Shown here: positions 15,978-23,823 of the stretch, piece after piece | Layout of the letters: each line of letters starts with the position of its first letter | Numbering within the stretch: the stretch's first letter is position 1 | DNA from: Lachnospiraceae bacterium | GTDB lineage: Bacteria; Bacillota; Clostridia; Lachnospirales; Lachnospiraceae | DNA length: 40,247 nt | Reading direction: 5' to 3' | Assembly: GCA_017449745.1 (NCBI GenBank) | Contig: JAFTFD010000126.1 | Location: forward strand, 1-40,247 | Made by a program: the position numbers and the translations under genes | Notes under the pieces: generated by a model | What the model was told of the DNA's origin: nothing | The model's input: the letters and a program-made list of their open reading frames with translations, nothing else | Database searches by the model: none

Positions 15978-17198
15978 TCAGTCCGCCGTATAAAAGCGCA
16001 TGGCGGACGGTGAAACCGCTTCAAATGTTTTTCCGGTGTCTTTCAGCATTCCCTCTTCATCACAGGCAAACAGGGTAATATCCCCCGAGACCATGTTTCC
16101 GGAGAGAAGGAACCTGCCATCCGGCGAGAGTGCAAGTCCTCTTGGAAGGCTGCCTCTGCTGTCTATCCTCTGTACAGGGACCGGGACGCCATCATCACCG
16201 AGCCGGCAGACCACGATCAGATTCAGTCCGCACAGCGTGCAGTAAAGGGTCTTCCCGTTTGGATGGACCATAATATCCTGTGCTCCAACGGGCTTGCCTT
16301 CCACAAAGCCCGGGTCCTTCTCGAGCAGATAGGTGGAAGCTGTCCGCCTGATCTTCCCTTCCGCGCTGTCATACACAAACGTGTTGACCATCGCATAATT
16401 CTCATTGTTTACATAGAGGTAGTTCTCCTGCGGATGGAAGGCCGCATAGCGGGGAAAACATGCCACTTCCGGCGCCTCCCACATATCTGTCCGGACCAGC
16501 TTCCCCTTATCCGCATCGACTTTGAAAACATAAACGCGGTCCATTCCCTTGTCGCAGACGACAAGGATCTCTTTGTCGGGGCTTGCCACTACGGCATGAA
16601 GACGTGAGATCACACGCACAAGCTGGATATGCCCGGAAACAGGATCGACGCTTCTCTTGGAATGCGGTCCCTTGCATCCGGCCGATTCAGTGACCACGGC
16701 ATCGCTGACTTCCCCGAGGCTTCCGTCAGAGTTGATCCGGAACATCACCACTGCGGCATCGTCATACAGGACTTCATTGCCGAAGGAACCGTCTTCGTTT
16801 TTCACGACTTTTGTCACATGGAACGGGTCAGCGCAGTGGCAGGTAATCAGGTACTGTCCGGATTTATCCGGAGAAATATAGGACGGCTCCGGTGAGAGCG
16901 ATTCCTTCCTGTTCAGGAAAACAAGGCTTCCCGTCTCAGGATCGATCCGGAAGGCCAGCAGGTATCCGCCTCCGCCGATCTCCCCCCTGCGCTCTCCGCA
17001 TTCATCGTTGCTGTAGAGGATCCCCTTCTGTGCATCCAGATACAGCTGTCCTGCTGCCACATCCTTACAGATCGTCTCCTGAAGCCTTAAGTCTCCGGTT
17101 TCCGGTTCATATTCGAAGACGGAAATTCCCTTCCCCTTCGAAGGGTTTGCTTCGAAGCTCCAGTTGCCTACATAAAGGTACGTTTTTTTATTGTTCAT
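15978..17198 (-). CDS. Seven-bladed beta-propeller lactonase family protein (6-phosphogluconolactonase-like)
   Basis: A 406-residue protein with the repeating blade pattern of the Lactonase (YbhE/Pgl-like) family: YLYVGNW at the start, GISVFEYEPETGDL, YLLAFRIDPETGSL, EPSYISPDKSGQYLITCHC, HAVVASPDKEILVVCDKG, RYAAFHPQENYLYVNNE, AQDIMVHPNGKTLYC and RGLALSPDGRFLLSGN. There is no signal peptide. Family members hydrolyse sugar lactones or muconolactone-type rings, and many have untested substrates. No pentose-phosphate gene is nearby, so a lactone arising in the local catabolic pathway is at least as likely as 6-phosphogluconolactone. GGGGAG precedes the ATG at 17198. An extra stretch near residues 120-150 (HVTKVVKNEDGSFG) interrupts a blade. 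Confidence 0.8.
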   Translation of the reverse strand: MNNKKTYLYVGNWSFEANPSKGKGISVFEYEPETGDLRLQETICKDVAAGQLYLDAQKGILYSNDECGERRGEIGGGGYLLAFRIDPETGSLVFLNRKESLSPEPSYISPDKSGQYLITCHCADPFHVTKVVKNEDGSFGNEVLYDDAAVVMFRINSDGSLGEVSDAVVTESAGCKGPHSKRSVDPVSGHIQLVRVISRLHAVVASPDKEILVVCDKGMDRVYVFKVDADKGKLVRTDMWEAPEVACFPRYAAFHPQENYLYVNNENYAMVNTFVYDSAEGKIRRTASTYLLEKDPGFVEGKPVGAQDIMVHPNGKTLYCTLCGLNLIVVCRLGDDGVPVPVQRIDSRGSLPRGLALSPDGRFLLSGNMVSGDITLFACDEEGMLKDTGKTFEAVSPSAMRFYTAD

Positions 17199-17293
17199 AC
17201 TTGGATACTCCCCTGGTTCCGGCTCGCCGGTATAAGACGGCTCTGCCCCCGGTTCTTCTGATTTCTGTCTCGCGCATTTTATCTAGTACTCAT

Positions 17294-17322
17294 AGTATTC
17301 CATAGTGATATCACGGCATCAA
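17294..17322 (-). promoter_or_regulatory. Possible promoter with an internal GTGATATCAC palindrome upstream of the lactonase gene
   Basis: On the minus strand, TTGATG (17317-17322), a 17-base spacer and AATACT (17294-17299) form a candidate promoter. The perfect palindrome GTGATATCAC (17305-17314) fills the spacer and could be an operator. It sits in the 166-base gap between the importer-2 ATPase gene and the lactonase gene, the longest gap in that part of the series. Confidence 0.38.
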
Positions 17323-17364
17323 TCTGGATAATCCGGGATCGATTCCGTAAAGGAATAAATAACG

Positions 17365-18327
17365 TTATTTCTTGAGCTCGTTGATCTCCCTGACTTTGCA
17401 GCAGGCGACAAAATGGGCCGGCTCCACTTCCTCGAGCTTCTGGGGCTGGTGGCACTGCTCACACGCATAAGGACACCTCGCCGCAAACCGGCAGCCCGGT
17501 TTCGGATCGATTGGAGACGTGATCTCGCCCTTGAGTACGATCCGGTTCATTTTGTTATAGATATCTGTCGAAGGGATCGCCGAGAGCAGGGCCTTCGTGT
17601 AAGGATGGTACTGTTTTACAAACAGATCGTGAGAAGGACTGGTCTCCACCAGCTGTCCGAGATACATGACACAGATATCATCGGAAATATGTTTTACGAC
17701 CGACAGGTCATGTGTGATGAACATGTAGGTCAGGTTCTTTTCCTGCTGCAGTTTTTTGAGCAGGTTCAGGATCTGTGCCTGAATGGAGACATCCAGCGCG
17801 GATACAGGCTCATCGCAGACGATGAATTCCGGATCCAGTGCCAGCGCGCGGGCAATACCGACTCTCTGTCGTCTGCCTCCGTCCAGTTCATGCGGGTAGG
17901 CAAGCCTGAGCCTTGGCGCAATGCCGACCAGATCCATCAGCATTTTGGTCCTCTCCTCAGCCTCAGCCCTTGAATATTTTCCGGAGACGACCATCGGCTC
18001 CCTGATGGAATCCGCAACCGTGTATCTGGGATCCAGTGATGAATAAGGATCCTGGAAAATGATCTGGGAATGTTCGCGGAATTTTTTCATATCGCGGTCA
18101 GTAAGCTGCGTGACATCCTCTCCGTCAAAGATGATCTCTCCGGCAGTGCTTTCCTCCAGGTGCACCAGCATTCTTCCTAAAGTGGATTTTCCGCATCCGG
18201 ATTCCCCGACGATTCCCATCGTCCTCCCCTTTTCGATGCGGAATGTCACATCGTCGACCGCATGCACGGTTCCGCGGGGAGTCTTATAGTATTTTTTCAG
18301 ATTGTTGATCTCAACCAGCTTTGCCAT
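17365..18327 (-). CDS. Oligopeptide-type ABC importer ATPase, DppF/OppF-like (importer 2)
   Basis: A 320-residue ATPase with Walker A GESGCGKST at 41-49, Q-loop IIFQDPYSSLDP, signature DGGRRQR near residue 150, Walker B FIVCDEPVSALD, H-loop FITHDLSVV and the C-terminal GCRFAARCPYACEQC extension. It is the closest relative of the importer-1 DppF (8226), including the unusual signature. It is the last transporter gene of importer 2 and follows the DppD-like gene after two bases. GGGGGAGG precedes the ATG at 18327 by ten bases. Confidence 0.93.
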   Translation of the reverse strand: MAKLVEINNLKKYYKTPRGTVHAVDDVTFRIEKGRTMGIVGESGCGKSTLGRMLVHLEESTAGEIIFDGEDVTQLTDRDMKKFREHSQIIFQDPYSSLDPRYTVADSIREPMVVSGKYSRAEAEERTKMLMDLVGIAPRLRLAYPHELDGGRRQRVGIARALALDPEFIVCDEPVSALDVSIQAQILNLLKKLQQEKNLTYMFITHDLSVVKHISDDICVMYLGQLVETSPSHDLFVKQYHPYTKALLSAIPSTDIYNKMNRIVLKGEITSPIDPKPGCRFAARCPYACEQCHQPQKLEEVEPAHFVACCKVREINELKK

Positions 18328-18329
18328 GA

Positions 18330-19307
18330 TTATTTATCCTCCCCCTTTGCGTGAATGCATCTGACAAAATGCCCGGGTGCGATCTCATCCAGATGGACAT
18401 CCCAGTGTCTGCACTCCTTTGTGCAGTTCGGACATCTGGGGCTGAACTTGCATCCTTCCGGAAGATCCGTCGGATCCGGCGGAAGTCCCTCGATAGGGCT
18501 GAGCCACTCGACGTCTTCATCGAGCCTGGGCAGCGCGCCGAACAGACCGACTGTATAGGGATGGGCAGGGTGAAGAAAAATATCCTCCAGCTTTCCCGAC
18601 TCCACGACCTCTCCCGCGTAGATGACTGCGACATCGTCGCACATTTCCGCAACGACGCCGAGATCATGCGTGATCAGGATCGTTGTCGTATTGTTCTTTT
18701 TGTTCAGCTCCTTCATCAGCTCAAGGACCTGCGCCTGGATCGTGACATCCAGTGCTGTCGTAGGCTCATCTGCAAGGAGCAGATCCGGTTCGCACGCAAG
18801 AGCGATTGCGATCACAACGCGCTGCTTCATGCCGCCGGAAAACTGATGCGGATACTCATCATAGCGCTCCGCCGGGATTCCGACTGTTTCCAGCATCTCC
18901 TCAGCCCTTTTCCTGACCTCTGAGGAAGGAATGTCATTATGAAGAGCTATGACTTCCGAGATCTGTTCTCCGACCGTCATGACCGGATTCAGGGAAGTCA
19001 TCGGGTCCTGGAAGATCATGGTGATCTTCTTGCCGCGGATCTTTTCCATTTCCTCCTCGGAGAGCTTCAGGACGTCCACGCCCTCGATCTTAATGGAGCC
19101 GTCCATGACCGTTCCCGGCGGTGACTGTAAAACCCTTAAAATGGTCCTTGCGATCGTTGTTTTTCCCGCACCGGTCTCGCCGACCAGCCCCAGTACCTTT
19201 CCTTTTTCCAGCTGAAAGCTGACATCGTTTACGGCGTATACCGTTTCTTCTTTTGTGATATATTCCACTTTCAGGTTATTCACCTGTAAAAAGGCTTCTG
19301 CACTCAT
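18330..19307 (-). CDS. Oligopeptide-type ABC importer ATPase, DppD/OppD-like (importer 2)
   Basis: A 325-residue ATPase: Walker A GETGAGKTT at 43-51, MIFQDPMTSLNP, canonical FSGGMKQR, LLLADEPTTALD, LITHDLGVV and the extension motif GCKFSPRCPNCTKEC. It is the paralogue of 9189-10220 but lacks that protein's extra C-terminal tail. GGGGA precedes the ATG at 19307. It forms the heteromeric motor with the DppF-like protein next to it. Confidence 0.93.
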   Translation of the reverse strand: MSAEAFLQVNNLKVEYITKEETVYAVNDVSFQLEKGKVLGLVGETGAGKTTIARTILRVLQSPPGTVMDGSIKIEGVDVLKLSEEEMEKIRGKKITMIFQDPMTSLNPVMTVGEQISEVIALHNDIPSSEVRKRAEEMLETVGIPAERYDEYPHQFSGGMKQRVVIAIALACEPDLLLADEPTTALDVTIQAQVLELMKELNKKNNTTTILITHDLGVVAEMCDDVAVIYAGEVVESGKLEDIFLHPAHPYTVGLFGALPRLDEDVEWLSPIEGLPPDPTDLPEGCKFSPRCPNCTKECRHWDVHLDEIAPGHFVRCIHAKGEDK

Positions 19308-19362
19308 TTTATTTCCCCACTTTATATTGACACCTGCCAGGTTCCGCGGAACATCGCAGTAA

Positions 19363-20250
19363 TTATTTCTTCAGCTTAGGATCCATCGCGTCGCGCAGTC
19401 CGTCACCCAGCAGGTTGAGCGCCAGAACGACGATCATGATCGCTACGCCGGGAATCAGACACATGTACGGATACTTCATCAGGAAATCACGGCTGTCAGA
19501 GAGCATCGCGCCCCACTCAGGGGTCGGCGGCTGCACGCCTATACCGATGTAGCTCATGGAAGCTGCCATCATGATCCTGGCGCCGACGCCCATGGTCGCC
19601 TGTACAAGGATCGGTGCGAAAGTATTCGGAAGGACATGCTTCAGAATAATAAACGGATTGGAACAGTTGCTCATTCGCGCCGCATCCATGTACTCCATCT
19701 TTCTTACATTGAGGATCGAGGAGCGCATCAGGCGCGCCGTTCCTGCAATACCCTCCGTTCCGAGGGCGAGGATCGTATTATAAACGCCGGGACCCAAGAC
19801 GCATGCCAGCGCGATGTTGAGGATCATTCCGGGTATGGACTGAATGACATCGCACAGGCGCATGATCAGGTTATCCCACTTTCCGCCGTAGAAGCCTGCG
19901 ATCGATCCGAAAATGACGCCGAATACAGCGGAGAAAATAACCGAACCTACGCCGATCAGCAGGGAATACCTTGCCCCGTACATGACTCTGCTCAGAATAT
20001 CTCTGCCCATGTGGTCCGTTCCGAAGATATACTGTGCGCAGGGCGCAAGACAGCGGTCCTTGATGTTGATCTTTGCGTAATCGTAAGGTGCGAGCACCGG
20101 CGCGAATATCGCGACCAGCACGACCAGGAGAAACAGGATCAGGCCGACCATGGCGCCTTTGTTATAGGACAGGCGTTTCATCACCTCCAGAAACTGATTC
20201 TGTTTCTTTGCTTCATTGGATTGTTTTTCCATAACTGCAGCCCGGCTCAT
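19363..20250 (-). CDS. Oligopeptide-type ABC importer permease, DppC/OppC-like (importer 2)
   Basis: A 295-residue permease with the OppC N-terminal helix (MVGLILFLLVVLVAIFAPVLAPYDY), FGTDHMGRDILSRVMYGARYSL, EAA loop MDAARMSNCSNPFIILKHVLPN and end DGLRDAMDPKLKK. The frame is open to 20325, but the ATG at 20250 overlaps the TGA of the DppB-like gene (ATGA) and is preceded by GGGGGAAGAA, so coupling fixes this start. An ATG at 20232 is a possible alternative. Confidence 0.92.
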   Translation of the reverse strand: MSRAAVMEKQSNEAKKQNQFLEVMKRLSYNKGAMVGLILFLLVVLVAIFAPVLAPYDYAKINIKDRCLAPCAQYIFGTDHMGRDILSRVMYGARYSLLIGVGSVIFSAVFGVIFGSIAGFYGGKWDNLIMRLCDVIQSIPGMILNIALACVLGPGVYNTILALGTEGIAGTARLMRSSILNVRKMEYMDAARMSNCSNPFIILKHVLPNTFAPILVQATMGVGARIMMAASMSYIGIGVQPPTPEWGAMLSDSRDFLMKYPYMCLIPGVAIMIVVLALNLLGDGLRDAMDPKLKK

Positions 20251-21200
20251 TTCTTCCCCCTCTTCTTCCCGCCTGTGATCTGTGCCTTGATTCTCGGATC
20301 GATGGCTGCCATCAGCAGATCGCATGCCAGCATGATCAGTGAGAATGCGACCGCCAGCAGGATAACTCCGCCCTGGACAACGGGATAATCACGGTTATTG
20401 ACTGCATTGACGATATAAACGCCGACGCCCGGTATGGAGAAAATCGTCTCCGCGATCAGCGTTCCGCCAAGGCTTGAGCCGAAGCTCATGCCGGCGACTG
20501 TGATTACGGGGATCAGCGCGTTTGGAAGCGCATGCCTGTAGATCACGTTCTTCTTTGAAACTCCCTTTGACTTTGCCATCGTGATATAGTCGGAATTAAT
20601 GACTTCCAGCATTCCTGATCGGACCTGCCTCGCCATGGTGGTAATTCCGGCAAACGCGGTGGAAGCGATCGGGAGGATCCAGTACTTTAATCCGCCGGTA
20701 CCGTAGGCCGGAAGCCAGCCGAGTTTCGCGGAGAAAAGAAGGATCAGGACCAGGGCAAACCAGAAGCCCGGCATCGAAGTTCCGATCAGTGCCAGTGTCA
20801 TGGATCCGTAGTCTGCCAGTGAATTCTGTTTGACCGCCGCGTTAACGCCGAGCGGTATACCAATTCCAAGTGAGAGAACCATGCCTGCCACCGCAAAGAT
20901 CAATGTCTTGGGAAAGCGCTGCATCAGCTCTGTTGTAATTGAAATATTGCTTATATAGGATGTCCCGAAATCTCCTTTCAGGAACACCTGGTACAGATAT
21001 CTGCCCAGCTGTACGATGTAAGGATCATTCAGTCCCATTTCATTGCGCAGCTCATTGATCTGTTCTGAGGTCGCCGTGGGACCGAGGATGACCTGCGCGG
21101 GATCTCCGGGTGTCAGCTGCATCAGTGTAAAGACCAGAATGACAACGCCGAGGATGACGGGGATCATCAGCAGGATCCTTTTTAAAATGTATTTAAGCAT
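20247..21200 (-). CDS. Oligopeptide-type ABC importer permease, DppB/OppB-like (importer 2)
   Basis: A 317-residue polytopic permease with an N-terminal anchor helix, the LTPGDPAQVILGP block, a BPD_transp_1 domain, EAA loop TMAKSKGVSKKNVIYRHALPN and C-terminal DLLMAAIDPRIKAQI. AGGGGGCG lies before the ATG at 21200. It is separated from the binding-protein gene by a terminator hairpin at 21281-21322, the same arrangement as in importer 1. Confidence 0.92.
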   Translation of the reverse strand: MLKYILKRILLMIPVILGVVILVFTLMQLTPGDPAQVILGPTATSEQINELRNEMGLNDPYIVQLGRYLYQVFLKGDFGTSYISNISITTELMQRFPKTLIFAVAGMVLSLGIGIPLGVNAAVKQNSLADYGSMTLALIGTSMPGFWFALVLILLFSAKLGWLPAYGTGGLKYWILPIASTAFAGITTMARQVRSGMLEVINSDYITMAKSKGVSKKNVIYRHALPNALIPVITVAGMSFGSSLGGTLIAETIFSIPGVGVYIVNAVNNRDYPVVQGGVILLAVAFSLIMLACDLLMAAIDPRIKAQITGGKKRGKK

Positions 21201-21280
21201 AATCGCCCCCTGTTATTGTGAGTCAGGCGCGATGCAGGCTCTGCAACGCCGGCCGCGCTTTTGCTGCTCACAGGATCTTT

Positions 21281-21322
21281 TTAAAAATATAGCGGGAGCT
21301 TTTGAAAATAACTCCCGCTATA
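21281..21322 (-). terminator. Intra-operon terminator after the importer-2 binding-protein gene
   Basis: TATAGCGGGAG (21288-21298) pairs perfectly with CTCCCGCTATA (21312-21322); on the minus strand the stem is followed by TTTTT (21283-21287). It begins 35 bases after the binding-protein stop. Leaky termination would favour binding protein over permease. Confidence 0.85.
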
Positions 21323-21356
21323 TAATCAGTTTCTGGCTTTCCGCTGCAGAAGGCAG

Positions 21357-22997
21357 TTACTGAGCCTTCCTGATCGTATTGGCTCTGATGAATCTGTTCC
21401 AGTCACTGAAGTAACCTGTGATATTTGCCTCTTTGTATGCGCAATACTCAGGCAGATCGTAGATCTTGTAGTACAGGGCATTCTCAGTGATGTAGTTATA
21501 GAAATCGTTCAGGTTCTCCTGCGTATAACCGTCAGGAGCTGCGATCGCATCGTATTTTTCCTGCAGCGTGTCATCAAGAAGTCCTGCCCATGTTCTGCCG
21601 GACTCATAGTTGTTCCTGTTAAACAGTGTGTTCCAGAGATCGGAGGTTACATAGCCGCCGTTGCCGGGTCCTGCATAGGCAAGGTCATACTGCCCGCTGG
21701 TACCGTCTCTGTATGCGCCGTAAGTCGTTCCTTCAACGACGCTCAGCTCTGCGTTGATTCCGACCTCGATGAGGTTGGCCTGGATGATCTGCCACATCAT
21801 GGTGATCGTCGCGTTGCTGTTGCAGAGCAGTCGAAGCGTTCTGCCGTCGTAATTGGACTGGGCAAGGAGCTCCTTTGCCTTCTCGGGATCATAAGCGTAT
21901 GGGCTTGTCTCCCAGGAGGCATCATAGCCGACCGTCAGCTCGGGATTGCCGCAGGTGACATTCGCAGGAGAACCGTAGCCATATCCGCAGGCCTCTGCGA
22001 CTGCTTCGTTGTCGATCGCGTACAGGACTGCCTGACGAAGCGCAAGATCATTGTAGAACGGGCTGTCTTCTGTCATGCAGAACATAATGCCTCTGTCCTC
22101 GGAAGAAGGAACGGATGCAATTGTCATTCCCTCATAAGCGCTGACTTCATCCAGCATGGATGTGTTGACATACTGCGCAAAATCGATCGTTCCGTTCTCT
22201 ACCGCAAGAGCCATCTGTGTGGGCTCGGAAAGAATATCAAACTCGATGGTATCGCTCTCGGCGACACTTCCGGGATAGATCAGGTTCTCATCCGTCTGCC
22301 AGTAGCTGTCTGTCTTGCGTATGATGATCGTAGTACCGTTGACATAATCATTGCCGCCTGCGCAGGTGTACTGCGATGTACCGCAGGAAGTAGTCGCGAA
22401 TCCGTCCGGGCTTGCCTCAAATGCAGCTTTGCTTGCGATCGGGACCTTGCAGACGATGTATTCGAACGCGCCTGCTGCCGTTGTCTTCATCTTCAGGGTG
22501 AATGTATAATTCCCTGTGGCCTCGATGGAATCAACGCTTGTCGCCCAGTTTTCCATATATTTCTCAAAACTGAAAACTACATCGTCAGCCTTGATGTTAT
22601 TTCCTGCCGCATCTGTGATATAGTCATATATTTCACAGTCATACGTGACATCATCCTTCTGTTCCCATCCCTTGAGGAGGATCTCTTCGATCTCTGTTGA
22701 TCCGTTCTCACAGCATGCCAGTGTTTCATAGAGGACGTAGGTGACCATATCCTTGGTAATACGGCCGCTTGTCCAGGGATTCAGGGAATCCAGGCCACCA
22801 TAAATGCCGACCTTGAGCGTGCCGGGATCAACGGGTGCTGCCTCTGCTGCAGATGCTGCGCTTTCCTGTGACGCTTCCGCCTGTGCCGGTGCTGCCTCCT
22901 GGGAGGCGGTGCCCTGTGTAGAACCGGTAGAACCGCAGGCTGCCGTCATGACAGCCATCATTCCTGCCAGTAATGCTGCTAAAAATCTTTTCTTCAT
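21357..22997 (-). CDS. Lipoprotein substrate-binding protein, SBP_bac_5 family (importer 2)
   Basis: A 546-residue lipoprotein: basic MKKR, hydrophobic core, lipobox MTAAC (Cys about residue 21), a linker rich in Ala/Gln/Ser/Glu, then the SBP_bac_5 fold with TIEFDILSEPTQMALAVENG, LALRQAVLYAIDNEAVAE and ALYYKIYDLPEYCAYKE. GGAGGG lies five bases before the ATG at 22997; the frame is open to 23057 but upstream starts lack this site. It is the first gene of the long minus-strand series and faces the divergent small membrane protein and LysR genes. Several Cys residues in the mature domain (for example CGTSQYTCAGG, CCENG) are unusual for a surface protein and could form a disulphide. Confidence 0.93.
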   Translation of the reverse strand: MKKRFLAALLAGMMAVMTAACGSTGSTQGTASQEAAPAQAEASQESAASAAEAAPVDPGTLKVGIYGGLDSLNPWTSGRITKDMVTYVLYETLACCENGSTEIEEILLKGWEQKDDVTYDCEIYDYITDAAGNNIKADDVVFSFEKYMENWATSVDSIEATGNYTFTLKMKTTAAGAFEYIVCKVPIASKAAFEASPDGFATTSCGTSQYTCAGGNDYVNGTTIIIRKTDSYWQTDENLIYPGSVAESDTIEFDILSEPTQMALAVENGTIDFAQYVNTSMLDEVSAYEGMTIASVPSSEDRGIMFCMTEDSPFYNDLALRQAVLYAIDNEAVAEACGYGYGSPANVTCGNPELTVGYDASWETSPYAYDPEKAKELLAQSNYDGRTLRLLCNSNATITMMWQIIQANLIEVGINAELSVVEGTTYGAYRDGTSGQYDLAYAGPGNGGYVTSDLWNTLFNRNNYESGRTWAGLLDDTLQEKYDAIAAPDGYTQENLNDFYNYITENALYYKIYDLPEYCAYKEANITGYFSDWNRFIRANTIRKAQ

Positions 22998-23121
22998 TTT
23001 TCCCTCCATATGTTTTTGAACCTGCGTGAGAGTTGCCTGTCCTGCCGGCCTCTCCATTTCTTTGTTCTGAAATCATGTTAACTTGTCAGATTTCCCCCGT
23101 CTAACACAGAAGCTCCTTGTA

Positions 23122-23145
23122 TGTCACAAGCATTTGCTTGTGTCA
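23122..23145. promoter_or_regulatory. 24-bp near-palindromic operator candidate in the divergent region
   Basis: CACAAGCATTTGCTTGTG (23125-23142) is a perfect palindrome, extended to 24 bp with one mismatched pair. An extra CTTGT at 23116-23120 makes a second CTTGT-N5-ACAAG unit with the left half. The site lies between the divergent binding-protein gene (ATG 22997) and the small membrane-protein gene (ATG 23292), near a LysR gene. LysR proteins usually bind T-N11-A-type dyads in such regions, so it is a natural candidate for that regulator. Confidence 0.55.
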
Positions 23146-23162
23146 GTGAAAAACCATTATAT

Positions 23163-23191
23163 TTGAAGACTTTGCAGACTTATGCTACTAT
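23163..23191 (+). promoter_or_regulatory. Possible promoter for the small membrane protein and LysR genes
   Basis: TTGAAG (23163-23168), a 17-base spacer and TACTAT (23186-23191) lie about 100 bases before the ATG at 23292 and 18 bases after the near-palindrome. Both boxes differ from consensus at two positions. Confidence 0.38.
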
Positions 23192-23291
23192 GTAATCAGC
23201 CGCCTTTTTTCATGCGGTCAAATCATATGGAGTGCGGCATGCGAGGCAGAATGTGCAGCATCCGGACATGATTTTTCAGAGGAGGAGTTTT

Positions 23292-23774
23292 ATGAAGACC
23301 GATAACAGAGGATTCGATTCCGACAAGCAGAATCCTGTACATGACCAGCCGGTCAGACGCAAAGAGGAGTACCTGATCTCTGTTTATGAAAAGCCTCTTC
23401 TGCCAAGGCTTTCCAGGATCATCTATATATTTTTCATTCTGATCCTGCTCGCCATGACCGCCGTTGAGATCAGCAATTATAGCAGGTACGGCCGTCACCT
23501 CGGACTGCGGCACCTGATGCAGAATCTTTCCTCCACCGGTCTTGCCATGAGTACAATTGCAGGCCTCATACTGGCTGCCGTTTCCGTTCCGGGGATGATT
23601 CTGAATAAACGCGCCGTTGACAGGAGGAATTCCGGTTCTGAGAAGAACACGGATCCTGCTGTACTCAAAAGAAAACGAAGGGCGGTCTTCCGGCTCAACC
23701 GGGCATATCTGGTTTATCTTGGCACAGCACTTTCCCTCGTAATTTTGTTCTTTTTTATGTCTCTGGCTGCGTGA
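23292..23774 (+). CDS. Small membrane protein with three predicted helices, unknown function
   Basis: A 160-residue protein with a polar N-terminus, hydrophobic segments near residues 43-62 (IIYIFFILILLAMTAVEI), 84-106 and 140-158, and a basic Lys/Arg-rich loop between helices two and three (KRKRRAVFRLNRAY). The frame is open to 23232, but GAGGAGG sits just before the ATG at 23292. The LysR gene follows 49 bases later in the same direction, so the two may be co-transcribed and divergent from the catabolic series. I do not recognise the family. Confidence 0.65.
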   Translation: MKTDNRGFDSDKQNPVHDQPVRRKEEYLISVYEKPLLPRLSRIIYIFFILILLAMTAVEISNYSRYGRHLGLRHLMQNLSSTGLAMSTIAGLILAAVSVPGMILNKRAVDRRNSGSEKNTDPAVLKRKRRAVFRLNRAYLVYLGTALSLVILFFFMSLAA

Positions 23775-23823
23775 CGGTATATTGGAAAAGCAATCTGGTG
23801 GTATACCAGGAACGGGGTAAGAT

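Noticed and set aside
15978-17198. Firm assignment as pentose-phosphate 6-phosphogluconolactonase (pgl)
   Set aside because: The fold fits but no zwf or gnd gene is nearby and the context is catabolic, so the symbol is not justified.
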